Shown in pieces: positions 45,880-54,325 of a stretch of DNA of 64,000 nucleotides. The translations under genes and the position numbers were made by a program. Position 1 is the first letter of the stretch. The number at the start of each line of letters is the position of its first letter. The notes beneath the pieces were generated by a model. That model did no database searches, was not told where the DNA came from, and worked only from the letters and a program-made list of their open reading frames with translations. The DNA is from Caldifarciminota bacterium (GTDB taxonomy: Bacteria; Hydrothermota; Hydrothermia; UBA1063; CAJXJZ01). Location of the stretch: the NCBI GenBank assembly GCA_026986775.1, contig JALSNX010000019.1, positions 45,225 through 109,224 on the forward strand. Direction: 5' to 3'.

Positions 45880-47127
45880 ATGGGCTTATTCAGCAGGTTT
45901 GGAAAATCAAAAAATCACAAATCTGAACATCCATCTGTATTCACCTTTGCCATTTCCACAAAGACCTTTCCTGAAGATACAGTGTTAAATGAAAAAATAG
46001 AACCCATCAGGGATACAGAACCAGAGCTCATTATCATCACTACCTCACTTAACCTGAACATTGAAGAGGTCACGGGAAAGTTCGCTTCAATATTTCCAAA
46101 AACTCCAGTAGTAGGACTAAAAGTACGGGGCATTATCGGTACGGAAAACACCATCGTACCAAAATCGGGTATAGGATTTATTGCCTTTTCCAAAAAAGAC
46201 TTCAGAGCTTCTGTATGGCTACCTTCAAGTTCACAGGAACACAAAATAAAACAGGGTATCCCTGCTGCACTGGATAACTTTATAGAGGTATCCGGTAGAT
46301 TCTCTTCCCAATTTCCATCAGTGCTCAATCTGGGTTTCTGGGACTCATATCAAAACGGTCATCTTCTTATAGATACCTATGAGCAGAGACTGAACCAGAA
46401 AGGGATATACAATATACCTCTTGCTGGTGTAATCCTCCATCCAGAAAATTCATTAAAACACGTATTTTTAGTTTATGCAAAAGGCGATAAATTAGAAAGA
46501 ATTCGCAATGGTTTTATTTTCATCTCTCTATTTACAAAATACAGGGTTAAAAGCAAAATTTCTCTCGGGCTTCATCCCTTAATCCCCTTTAAAATTACCG
46601 AAGCTCATGATAGCGTCATAATGAAACTCAACTATAAACCAGCATTTGTGGCCTACAAAGAGTATATAATAAAAAAGGGCATATCAGAAGTCCAGTTTGA
46701 AAAAGACCTGCCATTTATATTCGTAACTTATCAGTTCGGTTTCCCAAATCCACGCTCACCAAGAAAACCCGAGGTCAGGATTGCTCTTAAAAGAACAGAT
46801 GACGATGGTCTTAAGTTCAACGGGGACATACCTACAGGGAGTACCATATGGGTTATGGAGGCCAACAATAAGAGGATGATTGAAGATACACAATCCCTTA
46901 TTGAAGGAAATTTAGATGTTAAACATGCAGGCGGACTTGTATTCTCCTCTATTTTTAGACTCATACGCATGAAAAACAACTATACAAAGGAGATAGACAG
47001 CATAAGAGAGGTAATGGCCCACAGCCCATTTCTGATATTCAATACATACCTTGAGATATATTACAAGGATTCTAACAGGGCCTATTCAAACAGCTCATCA
47101 AACCTGATAAATATTTTCCACGAATAA
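45880..47127 (+). CDS. FIST-domain protein, divergent C-terminal motif
   Basis: Protein of 415 residues with FIST N- and C-terminal domains, thought to bind small ligands such as amino acids. It is a paralogue of the FIST gene at 54.3-55.6 kb: both share SPR-x-P-x-VR-x-AL and the following W-x-MEA-x4-RMI. The conserved FNSAGE of the paralogue is FNTYLE here, and the end is changed, so ligand binding or signalling may differ. It stands alone behind its own promoter after the lexA operon. Confidence 0.78.
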   Translation: MGLFSRFGKSKNHKSEHPSVFTFAISTKTFPEDTVLNEKIEPIRDTEPELIIITTSLNLNIEEVTGKFASIFPKTPVVGLKVRGIIGTENTIVPKSGIGFIAFSKKDFRASVWLPSSSQEHKIKQGIPAALDNFIEVSGRFSSQFPSVLNLGFWDSYQNGHLLIDTYEQRLNQKGIYNIPLAGVILHPENSLKHVFLVYAKGDKLERIRNGFIFISLFTKYRVKSKISLGLHPLIPFKITEAHDSVIMKLNYKPAFVAYKEYIIKKGISEVQFEKDLPFIFVTYQFGFPNPRSPRKPEVRIALKRTDDDGLKFNGDIPTGSTIWVMEANNKRMIEDTQSLIEGNLDVKHAGGLVFSSIFRLIRMKNNYTKEIDSIREVMAHSPFLIFNTYLEIYYKDSNRAYSNSSSNLINIFHE

Positions 47128-47138
47128 AATCAGCAAAT

Positions 47139-47167
47139 TTGTTCATACACCATAAAACCGTTAAAAT
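47139..47167 (+). promoter_or_regulatory. gltX promoter, leaderless layout
   Basis: TTGTTC (47139-47144), 17-nt spacer, TAAAAT (47162-47167), then seven bases to ATG 47175. There is no room for a T-box or other leader control. Confidence 0.6.
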
Positions 47168-47174
47168 ATAAAAC

Positions 47175-48605
47175 ATGGTAAAAGTCAGATTTGCTCCATC
47201 TCCTACAGGATACCTGCATGTTGGCGGTGCGAGAACCGCTCTTTATAACTGGCTATTCGCACGGAAGCATAATGGCACATTCCTTCTCCGTATTGAGGAC
47301 ACTGATAGAACAAGATTCGTACCTGATTCTGTGGAAGACATAAAAGAGTCATTGAAATGGCTTGGTCTTCACTGGGATGAGGGACCTGTTTTTCAATCAG
47401 AACGAACGGAAATTTATCGGAAACTCGCACATAAACTCGTGGAAGAAGGTAAGGCCTACAAGTGTTTTTGTACCCCTGAAAGACTAAAAGCTTTGAGAGA
47501 AGAGCAGAGGAAAATGGGACTTCGTCCCGGATATGACAGAAAATGCAGAAATCTTACACCAGAGGAAGTTGAAGAATTGGAGAAACAGGGTAAAAAGTAT
47601 GTAATACGTTTGAAAGTTCCACTTTTCGGGGAAACAACCTTTTATGACGAGATACACGGAAAGATTACTGTTAAAAATTCCGAACTGGAAGACCTAATTC
47701 TTTTAAAATCAGATGGATTTCCCACTTACCATCTTGCAAATGTTATAGATGACCACATGATGGGTGTAACCCACGTGATGAGAGCTGATGAATGGATACC
47801 ATCCACTCCCTATCATGTTATTCTCTACAGGGCTTTCGGGTGGGAGCCACCAAAATTCGTTCACCTTCCTGTTATCCTTGCTCCAGACGGGAAAGGTAAA
47901 CTTTCCAAAAGGCATGGTGCAACCTCTGTTAGAGAATTTAAAAAGATGGGGGTGCTTCCTGAAGCACTTATAAACTATCTTGCCCTCTTAGGATGGTCAC
48001 CGGGAAATGATATTGAGATCATGAGTCTGAATGAAATGGTGGAAGTCTTTGATATTCGGAAAATAGGAAAACGGGGGTCAGTCTTTGATTACAAAAAACT
48101 GTACTGGATGAATTCTGTTTACATCAGAAAAAAGACCGATGAAGAACTCTTTAAACTTGCTCTACCCTATTTTAAAGAATACGGCCTTGTAAAAGATAAA
48201 AAGTCTGAAGAAATACTCAGAAAAATAATCCCTCTCTTTAAAGAACGTATAAAAACCCTATCTGAGTTTCCTCCATTTGCAGAATACTTTTTTAAAGACG
48301 AGTTTTCTTATGAAGAGAAAGGAATAAAAAAATACTTTAAAACTCCAGAGGTTTTTGCCCTCTTAATGGAAATAAAAGAAGAACTTGAAAAACTGGAAAA
48401 TTTTGAAGTAAATGATATTGAGCAAGCAATCAGAAGCTTTGCAGAGCAGAAAAACATCAAGCCAGCTAAAATTATTCACCCTTTAAGGGTGGCCCTTACT
48501 GGCAGGACAATAGGTCCCGGATTATTTGAACTTATGGAGGTTTTAGGAAAAGATAAAGTGCTCAGGAGGATAGAACAGGCAAAGGAGAAGATAAAAATTG
48601 AATAA
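47175..48605 (+). CDS. gltX: Glutamyl-tRNA synthetase
   Basis: Class I synthetase charging tRNA-Glu, 476 residues. The HIGH-type motif is HVGGARTALYNW near residue 15, and the KMSKR-type motif is KLSKRHG near 245. RIEDTDRTR and the C-terminal anticodon-binding helices are present. The discriminating/non-discriminating nature towards tRNA-Gln cannot be told by eye. It is followed by a Nudix gene with 8-bp overlap. Confidence 0.96.
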   Translation: MVKVRFAPSPTGYLHVGGARTALYNWLFARKHNGTFLLRIEDTDRTRFVPDSVEDIKESLKWLGLHWDEGPVFQSERTEIYRKLAHKLVEEGKAYKCFCTPERLKALREEQRKMGLRPGYDRKCRNLTPEEVEELEKQGKKYVIRLKVPLFGETTFYDEIHGKITVKNSELEDLILLKSDGFPTYHLANVIDDHMMGVTHVMRADEWIPSTPYHVILYRAFGWEPPKFVHLPVILAPDGKGKLSKRHGATSVREFKKMGVLPEALINYLALLGWSPGNDIEIMSLNEMVEVFDIRKIGKRGSVFDYKKLYWMNSVYIRKKTDEELFKLALPYFKEYGLVKDKKSEEILRKIIPLFKERIKTLSEFPPFAEYFFKDEFSYEEKGIKKYFKTPEVFALLMEIKEELEKLENFEVNDIEQAIRSFAEQKNIKPAKIIHPLRVALTGRTIGPGLFELMEVLGKDKVLRRIEQAKEKIKIE

Positions 48606-49041
48606 GGAAACCTCTGCTGGATTCATTATTTTCAAACTCAACGATGGCGAAATACTTTATCTTTTATTGCGACATCCCACTCACTGGAGTTTTCCCAAAG
48701 GACATATAGAAGAAAGTGAAACCCCTTTAAAAGCCGCATTGAGAGAACTAAAGGAGGAAACAGGTATCACGGAAGATGATATAGAAATAATTCCTGATTT
48801 TAAGGATTCTACAAGTTATGTATTTTTTAAAAACGGAGAGCCTGTAAGCAAAAAGAATATTTATTTTCTTGCACGATTAAAAAAACAAAAACCCATACGC
48901 ATCTCAAACGAACACCAGAGGTACGATTGGTTCCGATATAGAGAAGCTGAACGAGCCATAGGCTTTCTTAACATGATTGAGGTTTTACGCCGCGCCCATC
49001 AATGGATTACGAAACTGCAAAAAAACGGCTATTTTCGCTAA
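48598..49041 (+). CDS. Nudix hydrolase (Ap4A-hydrolase-like)
   Basis: Pyrophosphohydrolase of 147 residues with a full Nudix box, G-x5-E-x7-RELKEETGI (about residues 35-57). The early GFIIFKLNDGEILYLLL and SFPKGHIE segments resemble bacterial diadenosine-tetraphosphate hydrolases. It starts with TTG inside the gltX stop, and its 3' end overlaps folC by 40 bp. Removing Ap4A made by synthetases would fit its neighbour, but this is inference. Confidence 0.85.
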   Translation: MNKETSAGFIIFKLNDGEILYLLLRHPTHWSFPKGHIEESETPLKAALRELKEETGITEDDIEIIPDFKDSTSYVFFKNGEPVSKKNIYFLARLKKQKPIRISNEHQRYDWFRYREAERAIGFLNMIEVLRRAHQWITKLQKNGYFR

Positions 49042-50306
49042 TAAACTACGAAAAAGTCCCTAAAAAGGGTCCCAAGTCACTTCTCAATTTTTTAGAACTC
49101 CTTTCATATTTTCACTATCCAGAGGAAAACCTGGAGAATACTATTATTGTAAGGGGAACCAAGGGAAAAGGTTCTACCTCAATGATTCTCACTCAGATTC
49201 TCACAAACAATGGTTACAGAACCGGTCTTTTCACCTCTCCACATCTTTTTTCAATAAGAGAGCGGATATCTATCAATCTTGAGTATATAAGTCAAACAAA
49301 CTTTGCCAGAGAAATATCACATATATTCAAACACATAGGAAACAGACGCGGTATAAGGACATATTTTGAGGTTCTCACCCTACTCGCAATAAGATACTTT
49401 TTAAATCAAAAAACTCAGTATTCAGTATTTGAAGCAGGACTTGGTGGAAGGCTTGACACAACGAGACTGCTTGAAGCAGAAACTCATATACTTACTGACA
49501 TCGGTTTTGACCACGTTGGTATACTGGGCAACACACTTGGTGACATAGCATTTGAGAAAATGTGCGGTATTGATGCGGGCACACTCATAACACTTAAACA
49601 GCACCCCAAAGTTCTGAAAGTGGTAGAGGAAATTACAGAACAAAGGAAAATCCGACTCATTAGAGAAGAAAAGGACTTTAAAATAGAAAAAATAGACTAT
49701 TATCCAGACGGGACAATAATCTTTCTTAATACAACTGATGCAGGAAGAATACAGCTTACCATTCCTCTACCCGGCAGATTCCTTGTTAAGAGTGCAGTTT
49801 TAGCGTGCATGACAGCAATAACACTGGGATTAGAACGCTGTGATTTAGGTAGGCTTGAACTACCTGCACGTTTTCAGAAAGTGCACGACTTTCCCGTGAT
49901 CATTGTTGACGGTTCTCATAATCCAATGTCACTTTTAAATCTAAAGCATGAACTTGAGTTTTATTTTGGACATATAAATGGCAAGAAAATACTTGTCTTT
50001 GCCATGATGCGGGACAAACATATAAGAGACTCAATCAGCATACTTGAAAGTTTTTTTGATAGCTTTATATTTACTGAGGCGAATGTACCAAGAAGTGAGA
50101 AGAAAGAAAATCTTTTGAAGATATTTCGCAATATATCATCAAAACCAGCACTTCTTATGAGCCGTGAAAAAATTCTTGATCATATAATGGCAGAAGGGAG
50201 TCTGATCGTGATAACAGGCTCCTTCTTTATTGCAGGTGATATATTGAAAAACCTTCTGGAAAAAAAGATGTACACGGGTAATCGGCTATACTACGCTCTG
50301 GATTAG
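49002..50306 (+). CDS. folC: Folylpolyglutamate/dihydrofolate synthase
   Basis: ATP-dependent ligase adding glutamate to folates, 434 residues. It has the P-loop VRGTKGKGSTSMIL near residue 50, GLFTSPHLFSIRERI near 75, EAGLGGRLDTT near 140 and VDGSHNPMS near 305 in the C-terminal Mur-like domain. It shares the folate pathway with folP in this window. The 5' end overlaps the Nudix gene by 40 bp. Confidence 0.92.
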   Translation: MDYETAKKRLFSLINYEKVPKKGPKSLLNFLELLSYFHYPEENLENTIIVRGTKGKGSTSMILTQILTNNGYRTGLFTSPHLFSIRERISINLEYISQTNFAREISHIFKHIGNRRGIRTYFEVLTLLAIRYFLNQKTQYSVFEAGLGGRLDTTRLLEAETHILTDIGFDHVGILGNTLGDIAFEKMCGIDAGTLITLKQHPKVLKVVEEITEQRKIRLIREEKDFKIEKIDYYPDGTIIFLNTTDAGRIQLTIPLPGRFLVKSAVLACMTAITLGLERCDLGRLELPARFQKVHDFPVIIVDGSHNPMSLLNLKHELEFYFGHINGKKILVFAMMRDKHIRDSISILESFFDSFIFTEANVPRSEKKENLLKIFRNISSKPALLMSREKILDHIMAEGSLIVITGSFFIAGDILKNLLEKKMYTGNRLYYALD

Positions 50307-50307
50307 T

Positions 50308-50910
50308 TTATCGCTTTACCCTTGTTTTTTGTTTTTTAATGTGTTCCTTTACAATGAGTTTTATTGCCATTTCAAGGGTTTTCATCACACCTTTACCCTG
50401 ATAGGCTATAGCAAGTACATAAGGATAATGATATATATTTACTTCCCGTTCAAGTTCCTCTACAGGAACTTTATCCGGGACATCTCTTTTGTTATATTGA
50501 ACTATAATTGGTATCTTATTACCATCTGAAAGTCCAAATATCTTCAAATTCTCGTGCATCTCTTTATACAACTCTTTGTTTTCTTCCATCCTCTTACGTG
50601 AGGAATCAGCGACAAAAACAACACAATCTGCGCCTCTTAGCACAAGCTTTCTTGCAGTCTTATAGAAAACCTGTCCTGGAACAGTGTAAAGAAAAAACCT
50701 GGTTTTAAAACCTTTGACCAGGTTTATTTCAAGCGGTAAAAGGTCAAAAAATAGCGTTCTCTCCCCTTTTGTATCAACACTGAGAAGTTTACCCTTGGGT
50801 CCCATAAATTTTTTAAATATATACTTAATATTCGTGGTCTTACCGCTGAGACCGGGACCATAGTAAACTATTTTGAACTTTATCTCTTTGTTTTTAAAAT
50901 CAATTACCAC
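50308..50910 (-). CDS. MglA-like small GTPase
   Basis: Ras-like bacterial GTPase of 200 residues of the MglA family, which controls polarity and motility in other bacteria. Motifs: G1 GPGLSGKTT near residue 18, switch region with SVDTKGERTLFFD, G3 TVPGQ near 74, and G4 NKRD near 128. It follows the roadblock-fused response regulator by 70 bp; roadblock proteins are the GAPs or partners of MglA. It starts with GTG, with AGGAAGAGG upstream. Confidence 0.9.
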   Translation of the reverse strand: MVIDFKNKEIKFKIVYYGPGLSGKTTNIKYIFKKFMGPKGKLLSVDTKGERTLFFDLLPLEINLVKGFKTRFFLYTVPGQVFYKTARKLVLRGADCVVFVADSSRKRMEENKELYKEMHENLKIFGLSDGNKIPIIVQYNKRDVPDKVPVEELEREVNIYHYPYVLAIAYQGKGVMKTLEMAIKLIVKEHIKKQKTRVKR

Positions 50911-50980
50911 TCTATGCCTCTTCCTTTGCTTTTATATATGATAACGTCCCAACAGCGAACTATCAAACCGTATGCACTGT

Positions 50981-52915
50981 TTATGATAATTCTTCCTTGA
51001 GTCTGGCAACAGCCCTTTTTAGTTCAACCTTGATGAGAGCGAGTTTCATTGTTCTCTTGGTTGTAACCACAAATATTACAAGATTTCCATCAAGTGCAGG
51101 TGCGACTATCAGGTTTTCATTCTTAAGTGAAATAGTCATATCTTCTATGCCTTCACCTGTAACCTGTTTAAGTATCTCATACATCATGCCAACATACTCA
51201 CCAAGATACCCAAGATCGTCTCCCTTTACAGAACCTGTCTTAAATTGGGAAGCAACAATATTTCCATTGATGTCAGCTATGAAACCAGCACGTATATCTG
51301 TAGTAAGCGCCACAATCTTTCTTAAAACATCTTCGACCACAGAACGTTTGTCCTCCGAAATAACCGGAGCACCTTTCTTCTGTTCCTGTTCTGGCTGTTC
51401 TATCACTTCCTCTTTAGCCTCAACTTCCTCTTTTGCCTCTTCTTTAATTTCTTCTTCCACTTCTGCCTTTTCTTCTGCTGATACAGCTTCTTCTCCGGCT
51501 TCTTCTAAAGCTATTTCTTCAGCCTCTGGTTCCTGTATTTCTACCTCTTCAGAGACTTCTGAAACTGCTTCTTCAGGTTTTTCCTCAACCTCCTCTGCAA
51601 GAGCTGCTTCTTTTACCTCTTCTTCCTTCACCTGCTCAGCCGGCTCTTCTACAAGCTCCGCCATTTCCTCCTCAAGAGACTCCAGAGTAACTTCCTCTTC
51701 TTCTAATGCTTCCTCATGAGAGACCGGTTCTTCCTCCTCCACCTTTGCTTCAACCTCTTCTTCTACCTTTTCCTCTACCCCTTCTTTTACTTCTTCTTCA
51801 AGCATGCTCTCAAGACTTTCAAGTGAAAATTCCTCTTCAAGTTCTTCCTCTTCTTTCTCTTCCTCAACTTCCTCCACAACCTCTTCTTTTGCCTCTTCTT
51901 TAACGGGCTCCTCTTCTTTTACTTCTTCCTCAAGCATGCTTTCTATATTCTCAATGGAGAATTCTTCCTCTTCGGACTCTTCCTCCTCTTTCTTTTCCTC
52001 AACTTCCTCTTTTATCTCTTCCTCTTCAACCAAACCTTCATCTTCAAAAGATATGCCCTCAAGACTTATCTCCATACCTTCTTCTGCTTCCTCAGGTGCA
52101 GTCTCTTCCTCTGCCGTACCGGACTCAACAACATCCTCCTCAACAACCTCTTCTCTGGATTCTTCTGCCACACCCTCATCTTCGCCAAACAGCTCTGAAA
52201 GTGCTGAAAGGTCCACTTCATCTTCGCTCAATTCCTCAGAGCCAGATACACCTGCTTCTTCTTCCTCCTTCTTGGCAACGGCAGCAAGGAGTAGCGCATG
52301 GAGGGGCTTTTCAATCATTCTTTTAGTCTGTGGAACACCCCAGTCCACATCAAAAGCTGGCTTCTGAAACTTCATAATCTTTATGAAGGCTTCCTCACCT
52401 ATGAAATTCTGAAACTCAGCATTTACAACTTCGCCATCAATGAAGTACACCTTGCCTTCACCCTCATCCGTTTTCACAGTTATCGTACATGACTGTCCCT
52501 CCATTGATACAAGCTGTAAAAACTGGTTCAAGCTTAATTTGGAAAGGGTCTCATCAACCTTCTTGCCTTTTTCCTTTATAAGTTCAAGAAGTTGCTCAAA
52601 ATCAAAAGGCTTTTCAAGGTAACTTATTGCACCGTGAGACAACACCTCCTGCTTGAGTTCATCTGACCCGTAAGCAGTCATAACCACAACTTTGAGGTCT
52701 GGTCTAAGATTTTTAGATTTTAAAAGCAGTTCTGAACCAGACATGCCGGGCATTCTAATGTCAGTTATTAAAAAATCATAATCGTTTTCTTTTATTTTCT
52801 CAAAGGCTTCTTGACCATTTGAAGCCGTATCAACATCTATACCATTCCTTGAGAGTTCCTCAGAAAGACCCCATAAAATATCTTCTTCATCATCCACTAT
52901 CAGAACTTTTGGCAT
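50981..52915 (-). CDS. Response regulator with DUF4388, acidic linker and roadblock domain
   Basis: Fusion of 644 residues. An N-terminal REC domain (1-117) has phospho-acceptor D52 (LITDIRMPG) and K102 in EKPF. A DUF4388 domain follows (about 122-207). A Glu-rich linker of about 300 residues (212-512) carries five similar short motifs such as FSIENIESMLEEE. A C-terminal roadblock/LC7 domain (about 520-640) ends the protein. The ATG at 52915 is chosen because AGGAGG lies eight bases before it; a GTG at 52924 overlaps that site. It probably links phosphorylation by the adjacent kinase to the MglA-like GTPase. Confidence 0.88.
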   Translation of the reverse strand: MPKVLIVDDEEDILWGLSEELSRNGIDVDTASNGQEAFEKIKENDYDFLITDIRMPGMSGSELLLKSKNLRPDLKVVVMTAYGSDELKQEVLSHGAISYLEKPFDFEQLLELIKEKGKKVDETLSKLSLNQFLQLVSMEGQSCTITVKTDEGEGKVYFIDGEVVNAEFQNFIGEEAFIKIMKFQKPAFDVDWGVPQTKRMIEKPLHALLLAAVAKKEEEEAGVSGSEELSEDEVDLSALSELFGEDEGVAEESREEVVEEDVVESGTAEEETAPEEAEEGMEISLEGISFEDEGLVEEEEIKEEVEEKKEEEESEEEEFSIENIESMLEEEVKEEEPVKEEAKEEVVEEVEEEKEEEELEEEFSLESLESMLEEEVKEGVEEKVEEEVEAKVEEEEPVSHEEALEEEEVTLESLEEEMAELVEEPAEQVKEEEVKEAALAEEVEEKPEEAVSEVSEEVEIQEPEAEEIALEEAGEEAVSAEEKAEVEEEIKEEAKEEVEAKEEVIEQPEQEQKKGAPVISEDKRSVVEDVLRKIVALTTDIRAGFIADINGNIVASQFKTGSVKGDDLGYLGEYVGMMYEILKQVTGEGIEDMTISLKNENLIVAPALDGNLVIFVVTTKRTMKLALIKVELKRAVARLKEELS

Positions 52916-52930
52916 ATTATTCACCTCCTA

Positions 52931-54325
52931 TCATTTAGAAAAACACCCTTTATTTTTTGCTTCTTTAGGATGAAGGTAAACAGTAAAAACTGTCCCCTTT
53001 CCCAATTCACTTTCAACATTTATAAGTCCCTTATTTTCCTTGATAAGTTTCTGGACAAGGAACAGTCCAAGTCCAGTACCCTCTGGCTTTGTAGTAAAAA
53101 AGGGATAAAACAGTTTGGATAAATTCTCACGCTTTATTCCTTTACCAGTATCAATAACATCTATAGCCTTATAAGGGGATCCACACATGGGACAATTTAA
53201 ATTGGAGTCCCTTATAACCACCTCTATCTTCCTTTCACCCTTCACCTGTTTTAGTGCATCAACTGCATTGAGTATCAAATTTGAAAAAACATTATGCATT
53301 TGATTGGCATCAGCAATTACAAGTGGTTCACTCTTAACCTTTAATTTGAAAAATATCCCATTCTTTACGAGTTCGTTTTCATGAAAAGCCCGTATATCCT
53401 CAATTATTTTACTTATGTCAAAAACCTCAAAATCAATCGTGTGTTGCTTCACCTGCGAAAAGAGGGTTCTTATCAAATGGTCAATTCTGTCAATCTGTTT
53501 GAGTATCCTTCTTATATACTCCCTGTTCTTCTCGTCGCCGCTTCTCATAAGCTCTTTGTCCAGCCTCTGGGCCATAAGGCGCATACCGGCAAGTGGGTTT
53601 TTAATTTCATGTGCAAGTCCTGTTGCAAGAGAGTCAAGGGATGATATCTTATCAAAGGTTTTCATAGCCCTTTCCATCAATTTCTTTTCAGTAATATCTT
53701 TCAGATGAAATAGATACAATACACGCTCATTTTCCTCATACTTTTCTCTCTGGAATCCGATAAACCTACCCCCATCCAGTTCAAATTCTCCGGTTGAGAG
53801 GTCATTTTTAATTGCATTCTGTAAACCTAAAGCGACTTTCTTTGGCAGATTATTTATATGATATATGGACCTTTCGCCAAACAGCCTGTGCACGAAAGCG
53901 TTTTTATAAAACACACGTCCATCGTCATCAACTACCAGAATTCCAGAATTAATGAGATTTATCGCTTTTTCTCCAATTGACTTTTCGTTAAGAGGGTTTA
54001 TACTCATGATATAGTAGTTTCTCTGTCCTGCCTTCAAGCGACTAACTCCTATCTCAACATCTATACTGAGACCATCTACATTTGTAACCTTGGTTCTAAA
54101 AACAATAGTTCTTTTAAACTCCTGGATTTTTCGCTTAACAAATACCCTTGAATGTGCTGGAAACATTTTAAGTAATGGCTTTCCAGATAACGCATCTGCA
54201 TCATACCCCAGCTTCTCTATCCCTTTATTCACCAGTTGAATATTAAACTGTGAATCAAACACAACTATTATATCATCAATTTCATTAAGAAGCTGTTTGT
54301 AAAAATTTACCGGGAACTCTCTCAT
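52931..54325 (-). CDS. PAS-domain histidine kinase with CxxC insert
   Basis: Cytosolic sensor kinase of 464 residues. Two PAS-like domains (about 8-115 and 120-215) precede the HisKA helix with phospho-acceptor H239 (GLAHEIKNPL) and an HATPase domain with N-box NLILNAVDAL and DTGKGI. Between these, C378-P-M-C381 forms an unusual CxxC insert that could bind metal or sense redox state. It overlaps the FIST gene by 4 bp and precedes the response regulator. Confidence 0.9.
   Translation of the reverse strand: MREFPVNFYKQLLNEIDDIIVVFDSQFNIQLVNKGIEKLGYDADALSGKPLLKMFPAHSRVFVKRKIQEFKRTIVFRTKVTNVDGLSIDVEIGVSRLKAGQRNYYIMSINPLNEKSIGEKAINLINSGILVVDDDGRVFYKNAFVHRLFGERSIYHINNLPKKVALGLQNAIKNDLSTGEFELDGGRFIGFQREKYEENERVLYLFHLKDITEKKLMERAMKTFDKISSLDSLATGLAHEIKNPLAGMRLMAQRLDKELMRSGDEKNREYIRRILKQIDRIDHLIRTLFSQVKQHTIDFEVFDISKIIEDIRAFHENELVKNGIFFKLKVKSEPLVIADANQMHNVFSNLILNAVDALKQVKGERKIEVVIRDSNLNCPMCGSPYKAIDVIDTGKGIKRENLSKLFYPFFTTKPEGTGLGLFLVQKLIKENKGLINVESELGKGTVFTVYLHPKEAKNKGCFSK

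Noticed and set aside
47101..47175. T-box or other leader control before gltX
   Set aside because: The -10 box ends seven bases before the start codon, leaving no leader.
50997..52367. Long Ser-, Pro- and Leu-rich plus-strand frames opposite the response regulator
   Set aside because: They are the antisense of Glu-rich GAA/GAG codons (giving TTC, CTC, TCT); they have no start signals and overlap a well-supported gene.
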